This document shows positions 13,205 to 19,941 of a stretch of 21,293 nucleotides of DNA, in pieces. A program made the position numbers and the translations under genes. Source of the stretch: a virus; the IMG/VR virus record IMGVR_UViG_3300035698_012178, positions 1-21,293 of that record; one strand, given 5' to 3'. The notes below the pieces were generated by a model. That model worked only from the letters and a program-made list of their open reading frames with translations. It was not told where the DNA came from and did not search any database. How positions within the stretch are numbered: the first letter of the stretch is position 1; each line of letters begins with the position of its first letter.

Positions 13205-15955
13205 CTAGGCTGCTACTTCTTTCATTTCATGCCAATTACCATTTACTTTTGAAATTTCAAACTCAACAGACATCGGCACTACAATAAAATCATTCTCTTC
13301 AGCTAAATCAACCGTCATAACCTTTGTCATATGAGCCATGACCTCTTCTCTTTCTTCAGGCACAAGATCAATTCCTATCTCATCATATATTTGAAAAGTC
13401 ATTTGTGACTCATGCTTCCATTCCTCATCCAATCTAATCATACCCCATAACAAACATAAAAATGCACTACCTTGAATCGGCGTATTAATAATTTGATTCT
13501 TAGTTAAAGCTCCACCGCGCCTTTGTCCAAATAAAGTTTCCACAAACCCATGTTCATTATAGAATACAATTTGCTCATTCTGATATTCTCTAAAAATTTG
13601 GTACTTATCCCAAAATTCTCTCTCCACTTCTCGACAATGTTCTATAAAAGAATTCCTTGTTTTAATCCCTTGATCCTTCAAATAATCCCTGATCACCTTG
13701 TTCTTTTCAATATAATCATACCAAATATTTCTAGCGCACGTTACAAAATAAGAACCATAAAATTGAGGAAATGTCCAACCATTCTTTGCACCGTGTCTTA
13801 AATTAATATGAAACTCTTCCTTAATCTCTTTTATATAAGATGCTTCCATTAAAAACAATTCTTCGGCCATATCCATGTGCATATCACCACCAGTTGTTAT
13901 GTAATCAATCAACACAGGATCACCACTACAACAAGCGGCTAAACAGACCTCTACACCACCATAATCACCTGTTAATAACATATTACCATGACTAGGTTTT
14001 ATCCCCTTCCTTATATAAGCCGCTTGCATTTCATCCCGTTTAGGCATGTTAGCAAAATTTGGAGCATCAGTACTTGGCCTATAAGTTCTAGTAGTATGGA
14101 GACTTGCGTTTGGATGCACCCGATCATCTTCTGATGCTTCCCTTAATATTTCATTTACCTTATCCTTCACCTTAATCAGCTTTTTCATTTCAATAAATTT
14201 GTTAGCAAAAGGACTATTAAACTCAAGCAATGCTGTCTCATCAAGTTTACGCTTTTTCTTAACAGTTTCACTCTTACTTTGATAACCTAAAATGTCAAAG
14301 AAAATTACTTTTTGATCTTGTGATGATCTTAAATTAGGAATTCTACCTTTTAATTTTATAAACTTCTTTATTGCTTTTGATTCTAAAAGTATATCTTTTA
14401 TTACTTTTATTTCTTTTTGTACAGTCACTAATGTTTCATCATAATACTCCCTATCTATTGGTATACCTCTCTCCTGAATATTAGCGAATACATCAGCCCC
14501 CCGCTTAATAAAACTATATGCTTTACGCTGTCCTTTATTTGACGAAAAAGTAAATTCAGTTCTTTGATTCTCATACAAACGATTTAATAAAACAACATCC
14601 CTTCCACAATACAAACCCAAATCCTGAAAATTAACTTTATGCAACCCATTTAAACCGTCAGTTCCACTTGGCCTTATGTACGGGGATACCCCCTCCTCAT
14701 ATCCTTCAATACCATATCGAATGTATGATTGAATCTTAAGGCCCGATACACCGGCAAATCCCCACTTTTCATCAACAATGTGGCTTGCACAATCTAAGAC
14801 ATAATTACCAAGCAATGTACAATAACCCCAATTAGCAGCTACTTTGAACACACCCCTTGTCCATTTATCTTCAAATAAAATATGATGCGCTATTGGCGAA
14901 TTATTAGATACCCCTTTTCTAAAATACTTATTAATCTTTTTCAATTTCGATTCATTATGATAGCCGGGATACTCATATGGAAAAACAACACACCCTTGCT
15001 CCTCAGTATAAAAACCCACACAATATATTTTAGCATTAAGAAAAAATGGAGATAGTCTATTAGTTTCGTAATCAACAAAAACTCTTCCTCTAAAATTAGC
15101 TAGTGTGTCTAATTCAAAAAGTATTTCCTCATAATCTGTTATCACCCTTATTTGATTATCAACACTCCTTAATAAATCATCCTGCTTTGTGTGCCCTTTA
15201 AACGGCCTACCATTCACTTCAATAAATTCTACAGCCTGTTTTACATCCCTTGCTAAACATGATCTAGCATTCTGATTGTAATTTAAAGAAGAGGGATGCA
15301 CCATAGGCATTACCCAAGCATTAGTATATAGATCAGGCATTACCAAACCTCTCCACCTATCTATTTTACTACTGCCTAAACGATTAGCATAAAAACTTGT
15401 GAATGCTGAAGCTCCTAACAACCACACAAATTCAGGATTTGCCTCTTCCAAACATTTATTTACGTAAGGTCTACAATAAGATATTTCTTGATTATTAGGA
15501 GTCCTATCATACTCAGGTCTGCAATTTATAGCATTAATTACATGAGCATCTTTATCTAAATCAAAATCATTTTCAGATAATATTTCTCTAAATACTTGTC
15601 CTTTATCTCCATCAAAATCTCCCGACCCCTCACCTTTTATAAATACTTTTCTCTCACCATCTCCGGCCAATGCTGATTGGGAATTACTAACTCCTGGCTC
15701 ATATCGAATATTGCACTTATGGCACAAAGGCTCTCCAGACACGCGCAATTCCGCTGAAACATCTTTACGCTTTGTTACTCTAGCAGTTCCTACTTGAGCC
15801 ATTTGAAGCTCTTCGGCTGTAAAAAATTCTTCAGGCATTTTTAAATCCCTATCACAAAATTGATCAACATCTAATTCATAATCTTTACAGGCTTCCCTAT
15901 CAGGATCACAACATGAAGGTTCTGCATACACAAATGAACACAATGATAACACCAC
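13205..15955 (-). CDS. polA: Family A DNA polymerase with N-terminal family-4 UDG-like domain
   Basis: This encodes 916 residues. Residues ~75-245 look like a family-4 uracil-DNA glycosylase: four cysteines at 78, 81, 145 and 161 fit an iron-sulfur cluster, GEGSG is at 108-112 and HPS at 220-222. The family's acidic residues after GExPG are altered, so glycosylase activity is uncertain. A DEDDy exonuclease follows (D295/E297, D363, Y449/D453). The polymerase domain has motif A DYGGVE (664-669), motif B R720/K724/YG (733-734), NTPIQGS (824-830) and motif C YDE (857-859). Motif C has tyrosine where HDE is usual. The start is GTG at 15955 with GGGAG upstream; a second GTG lies at 15952. A cysteine-rich N-terminal extension of ~70 residues is unexplained. 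SPO1-type phage polymerases have a comparable fusion. Confidence 0.92.
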   Translation of the reverse strand: MVLSLCSFVYAEPSCCDPDREACKDYELDVDQFCDRDLKMPEEFFTAEELQMAQVGTARVTKRKDVSAELRVSGEPLCHKCNIRYEPGVSNSQSALAGDGERKVFIKGEGSGDFDGDKGQVFREILSENDFDLDKDAHVINAINCRPEYDRTPNNQEISYCRPYVNKCLEEANPEFVWLLGASAFTSFYANRLGSSKIDRWRGLVMPDLYTNAWVMPMVHPSSLNYNQNARSCLARDVKQAVEFIEVNGRPFKGHTKQDDLLRSVDNQIRVITDYEEILFELDTLANFRGRVFVDYETNRLSPFFLNAKIYCVGFYTEEQGCVVFPYEYPGYHNESKLKKINKYFRKGVSNNSPIAHHILFEDKWTRGVFKVAANWGYCTLLGNYVLDCASHIVDEKWGFAGVSGLKIQSYIRYGIEGYEEGVSPYIRPSGTDGLNGLHKVNFQDLGLYCGRDVVLLNRLYENQRTEFTFSSNKGQRKAYSFIKRGADVFANIQERGIPIDREYYDETLVTVQKEIKVIKDILLESKAIKKFIKLKGRIPNLRSSQDQKVIFFDILGYQSKSETVKKKRKLDETALLEFNSPFANKFIEMKKLIKVKDKVNEILREASEDDRVHPNASLHTTRTYRPSTDAPNFANMPKRDEMQAAYIRKGIKPSHGNMLLTGDYGGVEVCLAACCSGDPVLIDYITTGGDMHMDMAEELFLMEASYIKEIKEEFHINLRHGAKNGWTFPQFYGSYFVTCARNIWYDYIEKNKVIRDYLKDQGIKTRNSFIEHCREVEREFWDKYQIFREYQNEQIVFYNEHGFVETLFGQRRGGALTKNQIINTPIQGSAFLCLLWGMIRLDEEWKHESQMTFQIYDEIGIDLVPEEREEVMAHMTKVMTVDLAEENDFIVVPMSVEFEISKVNGNWHEMKEVAA

Positions 15956-15973
15956 TTTTTATTATCTCCCATC

Positions 15974-17026
15974 TCAATCTATCCTCACTTTCTGAGCCAT
16001 AATATGTGTAAAATTCTTTGTACTAAACTCAAGTTTACTAGCTCCAATCACCGTCATCTTCATAGCGCCTTTTTCCAACACCTGAGAAAAGAAAGCCGGA
16101 TTAATAAGAAACTCTACGGGATCACCGGCATAATCTATGTCAATATTACGCTCAATCTCACCTGTGCTTTTCTCTGCTTTACAAAATATTTCCCCATCAA
16201 ATATCTTAATCTCAATACCTGTCCTTGTCACCTTATCAGGCCCATCTGTCATAACCTCAACCGAATCAATAACGTCTTTTATATTTGAAGGTAATATAAA
16301 TGTTTCCCCCTCTGCTCCAAAATGCTTTTCACAATCCAAAAACTCACCAGAAAAAACCCTTACTGAAAATATACCACCTTCCTTAGTTTTAAAATGCGCC
16401 CACGATCCATCAGTACTATAATACTGAATATCAGCTTTTACTAATTCATCAACATATTTTGCCGGGATAAGAAGATTGTCTTCCATCTTTAATTTCATTT
16501 TATAACGACTAACCCGCGTCCTATCCGTTGAATATATTTTATTACCAACAACGTAAACACAAACTAATGTTCCTGAATTAATATCTTTAGACGCTGAAAA
16601 CTGACACAACTTTAAACCCTCTCTAAAATTAGATGGTAGTATCTTCCACTCATCTATTTTATGAACCTTAAGTTTCTTCCATTCTTTTTCAATCTTAGGA
16701 TTCTGAGTTGATTTAGACTGTGCTTCAGACAAAGGCTTCAAACTCACTTTAGATGACACACTTTTAATATTGATCTTTGTTTTAAATACTTCTATTTCAA
16801 TAAACTTTTCCGGAAGCTTTATTAATATCTTGTACAGATCAGAAGCTTTAACAGAAAACTCTCCCAATCCAACAAAAGAAATGAATATTGAAATGTCATC
16901 ATTATAAGTATAAATCCCCTTTTTAGTAAAAACAAAATGGCTTGTTTGCTCTCTGGGATCACTGGTTGTCAATCCCGGTCTAATTACTTCCAATGCGCTT
17001 ATTAACTCTTCTCTCAATACCTTCAA
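15974..17026 (-). CDS. dnaN: DnaN-like sliding clamp
   Basis: This encodes 350 residues with three-domain DNA clamp features: an N-terminal helix-strand start (LREELISALEVI), repeated beta-alpha-beta units, a central STDRTRVSRYKM segment (168-179) typical of bacterial-type clamps ('atDghRl'), and a C-terminal strand. The ring would encircle DNA and tether the polymerase encoded directly downstream, loaded by the ATPase at 11920-12858. The start is TTG at 17026, about 7 nt after a GGGGGGAG site, and overlaps the end of the radical SAM gene by 47 nt; the stop is TGA. It is somewhat shorter than the ~366 residues usual for bacterial DnaN. Confidence 0.88.
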   Translation of the reverse strand: MKVLREELISALEVIRPGLTTSDPREQTSHFVFTKKGIYTYNDDISIFISFVGLGEFSVKASDLYKILIKLPEKFIEIEVFKTKINIKSVSSKVSLKPLSEAQSKSTQNPKIEKEWKKLKVHKIDEWKILPSNFREGLKLCQFSASKDINSGTLVCVYVVGNKIYSTDRTRVSRYKMKLKMEDNLLIPAKYVDELVKADIQYYSTDGSWAHFKTKEGGIFSVRVFSGEFLDCEKHFGAEGETFILPSNIKDVIDSVEVMTDGPDKVTRTGIEIKIFDGEIFCKAEKSTGEIERNIDIDYAGDPVEFLINPAFFSQVLEKGAMKMTVIGASKLEFSTKNFTHIMAQKVRID

Positions 17027-17933
17027 TATCTTCTCCCCCCATACTGTAACCCTTGATTTTACAAAATTGATATAACGTTGAATTTCTTATATAATGACCA
17101 TTGGCCCAATCCCTTAGTACCCTTTGTTTAAAATCCTTAGCATCATAAGACATTACATAAGGATCAATGTTATATGTCCTTTGTAATACCAACAGTCTAT
17201 AAATATCTTCCTCAAGTGTAGAATTAAAACCAACTAAGACAAAGAATTGAAACATTCTTGGCCCCATATATTTTAACAAAGTATCTATGCCTTTTCTTAC
17301 TTTATCCTCATCTTTTACATTATCCCAAGCAAACCTAATTTGCTTAAATCGTTTTACCTGTTTCAATAAAGAAGCTTGCCACATCTTAATTAAACGGATG
17401 TCCAACCCTTGTGAAAAATCCACACTTAATTCATTCTCAATTAAAAATATAAGCACTTCTGCAAAATGATTATTTGGAGCGGCTGTTAAATTATTATCTA
17501 ATAACACAACTCTCTTTTGTCCTCTCCAAAAAGATTCTACACTACTCACCACATGAATCTTTCCCTCTTTCTCAGGCACAACACAAAACTCACAATTTCT
17601 AACACAACCCCTTGTAGTAAATCCCATTGCGTAACCGGAATAAACACCTTGATAAAGACCATAATCAGGACATAATTTTTCTATATTCTCAGGCAACCGT
17701 GTCTTTAAAGAATAACCGGAACCACCTCTTACAACTTCCACATTGTCATCAATAGTATAATCAAAATCTGAAGTCGAAGAAAATACTTTGCTTATATAAA
17801 CCTTATCATAAGTACCGAATGAATTACACCAATTTACAAAATCACCTTTGATTTTGTGGTAAGCTGATAACTTCATTAAGGCTAAGTTAGGCCATTTTGA
17901 ATCAACATCTATTAAGCCGATTTTCTTTCCCAT
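16980..17933 (-). CDS. Radical SAM protein with N-terminal B12-binding-like domain
   Basis: The start chosen is the ATG at 17933 after GGGGGTT; an upstream extension to 17990 would run through the terminator. The 317-residue protein begins with a Rossmann-like segment (IGLIDVDSKWPNLALMKLS, 5-23) and continues into a CxxxCxxC cluster (C110, C114, C117) preceded by TTRG. This is the iron-sulfur motif of radical SAM enzymes. The later region fits half of a TIM barrel (LLDNNLTA, VDFSQGLDIRL). Such enzymes act through a 5'-deoxyadenosyl radical; the substrate cannot be told. Similar proteins are common in large phages, usually as unknowns. It stops at TAG, 47 nt inside the clamp gene. Confidence 0.82.
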   Translation of the reverse strand: MGKKIGLIDVDSKWPNLALMKLSAYHKIKGDFVNWCNSFGTYDKVYISKVFSSTSDFDYTIDDNVEVVRGGSGYSLKTRLPENIEKLCPDYGLYQGVYSGYAMGFTTRGCVRNCEFCVVPEKEGKIHVVSSVESFWRGQKRVVLLDNNLTAAPNNHFAEVLIFLIENELSVDFSQGLDIRLIKMWQASLLKQVKRFKQIRFAWDNVKDEDKVRKGIDTLLKYMGPRMFQFFVLVGFNSTLEEDIYRLLVLQRTYNIDPYVMSYDAKDFKQRVLRDWANGHYIRNSTLYQFCKIKGYSMGGEDIEGIERRVNKRIGSN

Positions 17934-17945
17934 TACAACCCCCAA

Positions 17946-17981
17946 GAAAGTATAAAAAGGAGGCGGTTCCCCGCCTCCTTT
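17946..17981 (-). terminator. Intrinsic terminator after the acidic/basic protein gene
   Basis: On the minus strand AAAGGAGGCGG (17981-17971) is followed by GGAA and CCGCCTCCTTT (17966-17956), then TTATACTTT. This is an 11-bp GC-rich hairpin with a tetraloop and a T-rich tail, 26 nt after the TAA of the gene at 18007. It separates that gene from the radical SAM-clamp-polymerase operon. Confidence 0.88.
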
Positions 17982-18006
17982 ACATCTCACAACTAATCAG
18001 CTTAAT

Positions 18007-18903
18007 TTACTTCTTTTTCTTTTTCTCGATCTTCAACATGTCTTGCTCAATCAGAATAGTTACAACATCCTGACAACGCTTGCAACGAACCTTTGTGTAC
18101 TGTGCCTGAGTATCGTAACCGGCCTTCTCTAATTTCGTATGAATAGCTTCTACATTAGGATTCTTTCCCTTTAAAATGTAGGGAAGAGCCAATTCATAAG
18201 TGCGGACATCAGCCGACTTGTCAGCCTTTTTCTTTGTGGCTTTCTTTGTCGTCTTTACTGCTTTCTTTGTAGCTTTCTTTGTGGCCTTTTCCTTTGTAGA
18301 CTTCTTTACCGTTTTCTTTGCTGCCTTTTTATTACTTTTCTTTTTAGCCACTTCTTTTCCTCCTTTTTTATTCTTTTTGAGTTTCTCCTCTTCCTCCTCC
18401 TCTTCCTCTTCTTCGTCCTCCTCTTCCTCTTCCTCTTCCTCTTCCTCTTCTTCGTCCTCCTCCTCTTCCTCTTCCTCTTCCTCTTCTTCGTCCTCCTCCT
18501 CTTCTTCGTCCTCCTCCTCTTCTTCGTCCTCCTCTTCCTCTTCCTCTTCGTCCTCCTCTTCCTCTTCGTCCTCCTCTTCCTCTTCCTCTTCTTCACGTTC
18601 GGGACGTGCCTTTACATCAGGTTTAATTTTTATCTTCTGAGCCGCTTCCTCCGCTCTAGCATTAGCGTTATAGAAATCCGTAATCTCATCGGACAACTCA
18701 TTAAACTCCTCATCGGTCAATGTGTTATTCATAAACTCCATAAATTCAGCATACAACTTCTTAGGATCGGTTGCCTCAAAAACCTTATCAGTTTCATCCT
18801 CCAACATAGTTACAACTTCATACAGCTTAGAAGCAATAACCGTAAATTCCTTAGCTTTCTTTGTTCCTTTCTTCTTTGATCCCTTTTTCTTTGCTTTTGC
18901 CAC
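18007..18903 (-). CDS. Acidic/basic low-complexity protein, histone-H1-like middle region
   Basis: This encodes 298 residues starting at GTG 18903 after AGGAGG. A lysine-rich leader is followed by a helical region (21-95). Next is an almost pure Glu/Asp run (about 102-174), then a Lys/Ala/Thr tract with KKATKKAVKTTKKA-type repeats (175-230). A globular C-terminus carries CKRC near residue 278 and a KKKKK tail. The basic tract resembles histone H1 tails and bacterial H1-like proteins that bind DNA. The acidic run could act as a DNA mimic or chaperone-like segment. It has its own strong promoter, leader hairpin and terminator, suggesting high, independent expression. No named family is recognised; a role in DNA packaging or nucleoid control is inference only. 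Confidence 0.85.
   Translation of the reverse strand: MAKAKKKGSKKKGTKKAKEFTVIASKLYEVVTMLEDETDKVFEATDPKKLYAEFMEFMNNTLTDEEFNELSDEITDFYNANARAEEAAQKIKIKPDVKARPEREEEEEEEEDEEEEEDEEEEEEEDEEEEEDEEEEEDEEEEEEEEEEEDEEEEEEEEEEEEDEEEEEEEEEEKLKKNKKGGKEVAKKKSNKKAAKKTVKKSTKEKATKKATKKAVKTTKKATKKKADKSADVRTYELALPYILKGKNPNVEAIHTKLEKAGYDTQAQYTKVRCKRCQDVVTILIEQDMLKIEKKKKK
18381..18596 (-). repeat. GAA/GAG trinucleotide tract encoding polyglutamate
   Basis: About 216 nt of almost pure CTC/TTC/TCC triplets on the plus strand encode the Glu/Asp run of the protein at 18007-18903. The pattern CCTCTTCCTCTT with occasional TCG or GTC interruptions repeats many times, so length variation by slippage is likely. It explains the spurious poly-serine and poly-arginine frames here. 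Confidence 0.88.
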
Positions 18904-18928
18904 TTTAAATCCTCCTAATAAGGAAAGA

Positions 18929-18967
18929 GGATCACAGCTATTATTATAAACATCATAGCTGTGATCC
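18929..18967 (-). promoter_or_regulatory. 12-bp hairpin or operator in the leader of the acidic/basic gene
   Basis: Perfect 12-bp inverted arms GGATCACAGCTA and TAGCTGTGATCC flank a 15-nt AT-rich loop. The 3' arm on the transcript is followed by TCTTTCCTTATT and then the AGGAGG site of the GTG at 18903. It could act as an attenuator, as an mRNA-stabilising 5' hairpin, or as a DNA operator. Confidence 0.65.
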
Positions 18968-18969
18968 AG

Positions 18970-19020
18970 TTAAAAGGTTAATAATATTCTATCCGTCCAA
19001 TCAGCATAACACACCCCCAT
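18970..19020 (-). CDS. Possible 16-aa leader peptide
   Basis: The leader between promoter and hairpin holds an ATG at 19020 opening a 16-codon frame ending at TAA 18970-18972. A second ATG at 19007, four nt after GGGGGTG, opens a 9-codon frame ending in two tyrosines and TAA at 18978. The second has the better ribosome binding site. Either could be a translated leader coupled to the hairpin; both are short enough to be chance. Confidence 0.2.
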   Translation of the reverse strand: MGVCYADWTDRILLTF

Positions 19021-19067
19021 TTGTTGTTTAAATACCCAGTTAAGTTCTTTTCAATTGATTCTCTTAT

Positions 19068-19096
19068 ATAGTACACCAAATTTACCTACTTGTCAA
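19068..19096 (-). promoter_or_regulatory. Sigma70-type promoter for the acidic/basic gene
   Basis: TTGACA (19096-19091) and TACTAT (19073-19068) are separated by 17 nt on the minus strand, the same hexamers and spacing as the promoter at 3941-3913. It lies just after the stop of the HTH-like gene and about 155 nt before the GTG at 18903. The 194-nt gap it opens contains this promoter, short leader frames and the 18929-18967 hairpin. Confidence 0.8.
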
Positions 19097-19097
19097 G

Positions 19098-19340
19098 TTA
19101 ATAATTATCACTCTTCTCTTTTAATTCCTTAAATAATTCCGTGAACTTACGCTCACTCATGTTCAATAGTCCACCGGCCATAGCAAAGTCATATTCACAA
19201 GCATCCAACAGTCCTAATACCACTTTATAAAGACCCCTATCTTCAGCGTACATAACCTGCTTTTCAGACAGTTTTAACAACTCACCAATCTTAGCTCTCG
19301 ATTCTAGTTGTTTCAATTCCCGCCCATTCTTTTTACTCAT
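19098..19340 (-). CDS. Small protein with a Fis-type HTH-like C-terminus
   Basis: The start is taken as the ATG at 19340, overlapping the stop of the upstream gene; a TTG lies one codon earlier. The 80-residue product is all-helical. Its C-terminal half (about residues 49-73: YDFAMAGGLLNMSERKFTEL and on) resembles the Fis-family helix-turn-helix, where an alanine-glycine turn is followed by a recognition helix. It could bind DNA, but this is a pattern match only. It ends at TAA just before the promoter at 19096, so it may be the last gene of the upstream operon. Confidence 0.72.
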   Translation of the reverse strand: MSKKNGRELKQLESRAKIGELLKLSEKQVMYAEDRGLYKVVLGLLDACEYDFAMAGGLLNMSERKFTELFKELKEKSDNY

Positions 19341-19606
19341 CAAACCAAACCGCCCATTAAGAACATTACAAACGCAATCAAATAATATACCACACCATTA
19401 CCCGACACCACCAACTCATCTCCACAACCCGGATTAAAAACTACTACAGGAAAACCTTTCTCACTTGCTAAATTAACACCTTCATACCAAGCTAATTCAC
19501 TAAGACCTTCATGTTCTTCCCCGTTTATTATTTCAAACTCATTTCCAAAAATAGATTTAAATCGCTCACAAGTATAACACTCATCCTTCACAAATAACTT
19601 ATTCAA
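19340..19606 (-). CDS. Glutaredoxin-like protein with C-terminal membrane segment
   Basis: This encodes 88 residues starting at TTG 19606 with a perfect AGGAGG 5 nt upstream. The first ~60 residues follow a thioredoxin-fold layout: a beta strand, CYTC at 10-13 and helix, then a strand and the cis-proline turn FPVVVF (53-58). A hydrophobic C-terminal stretch (VVYYLIAFVMFLMGGLV) replaces the last helix and is probably a membrane anchor. It may serve a disulfide-exchange role such as electron donor for ribonucleotide reductase, though no reductase gene is in the window. Membrane-tethered phage glutaredoxins are unusual. The stop overlaps the next start. Confidence 0.72.
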   Translation of the reverse strand: MNKLFVKDECYTCERFKSIFGNEFEIINGEEHEGLSELAWYEGVNLASEKGFPVVVFNPGCGDELVVSGNGVVYYLIAFVMFLMGGLV

Positions 19607-19941
19607 CTCGGCCTCCTAACTCTAATCTTTTTTGAGCGTTTCACACGTTTCTTTTTCTTCTTTAAACGTTTCCTAAAAAACTCAACCAATGTTGCTAAAT
19701 CACCATCAACAGCACCAGCCATTACAGCTAAAACTCTTTTGCCAGGAATTAAATCGTAATGAATTAATGTTTGACTGTACTGACAATGTGATCTATTTAA
19801 CCCCACCCTCTCAGCCATTATATGAAGCTCTTCAATATCACCGTCAGTCCACATATGACACCAATTTCTACCAAAACGTTTAGCAGCGGGAGCTATAACA
19901 TCTTCAGGATATTCTATTATACTATCTATAAAAACCGTCAT
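19603..19941 (-). CDS. DUF4031-like protein with basic C-terminal tail
   Basis: This encodes 112 residues with an ATG at 19941 (ATGA overlap with the methyltransferase) and GGAGG upstream. The core fits the DUF4031 pattern: an MTVFIDS start, a W-C-H-M-x-x-D segment (about residues 27-33), ELH in the middle, an HYDL segment (64-67) and a C-terminal alanine-rich turn. Residues ~92-112 form a strongly basic tail (KKKKKRVKRSKK), suggesting nucleic-acid contact. The biochemical function of the family is not known to me. The end overlaps the TTG of the glutaredoxin-like gene. Confidence 0.7.
   Translation of the reverse strand: MTVFIDSIIEYPEDVIAPAAKRFGRNWCHMWTDGDIEELHIMAERVGLNRSHCQYSQTLIHYDLIPGKRVLAVMAGAVDGDLATLVEFFRKRLKKKKKRVKRSKKIRVRRPS

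Noticed and set aside
18200-18640. Plus-strand poly-serine and phenylalanine-rich frame, and a minus-strand Arg/Lys-rich frame at 18306-18596
   Set aside because: Both are off-frame readings of the polyglutamate and lysine tracts of the real gene at 18007-18903.
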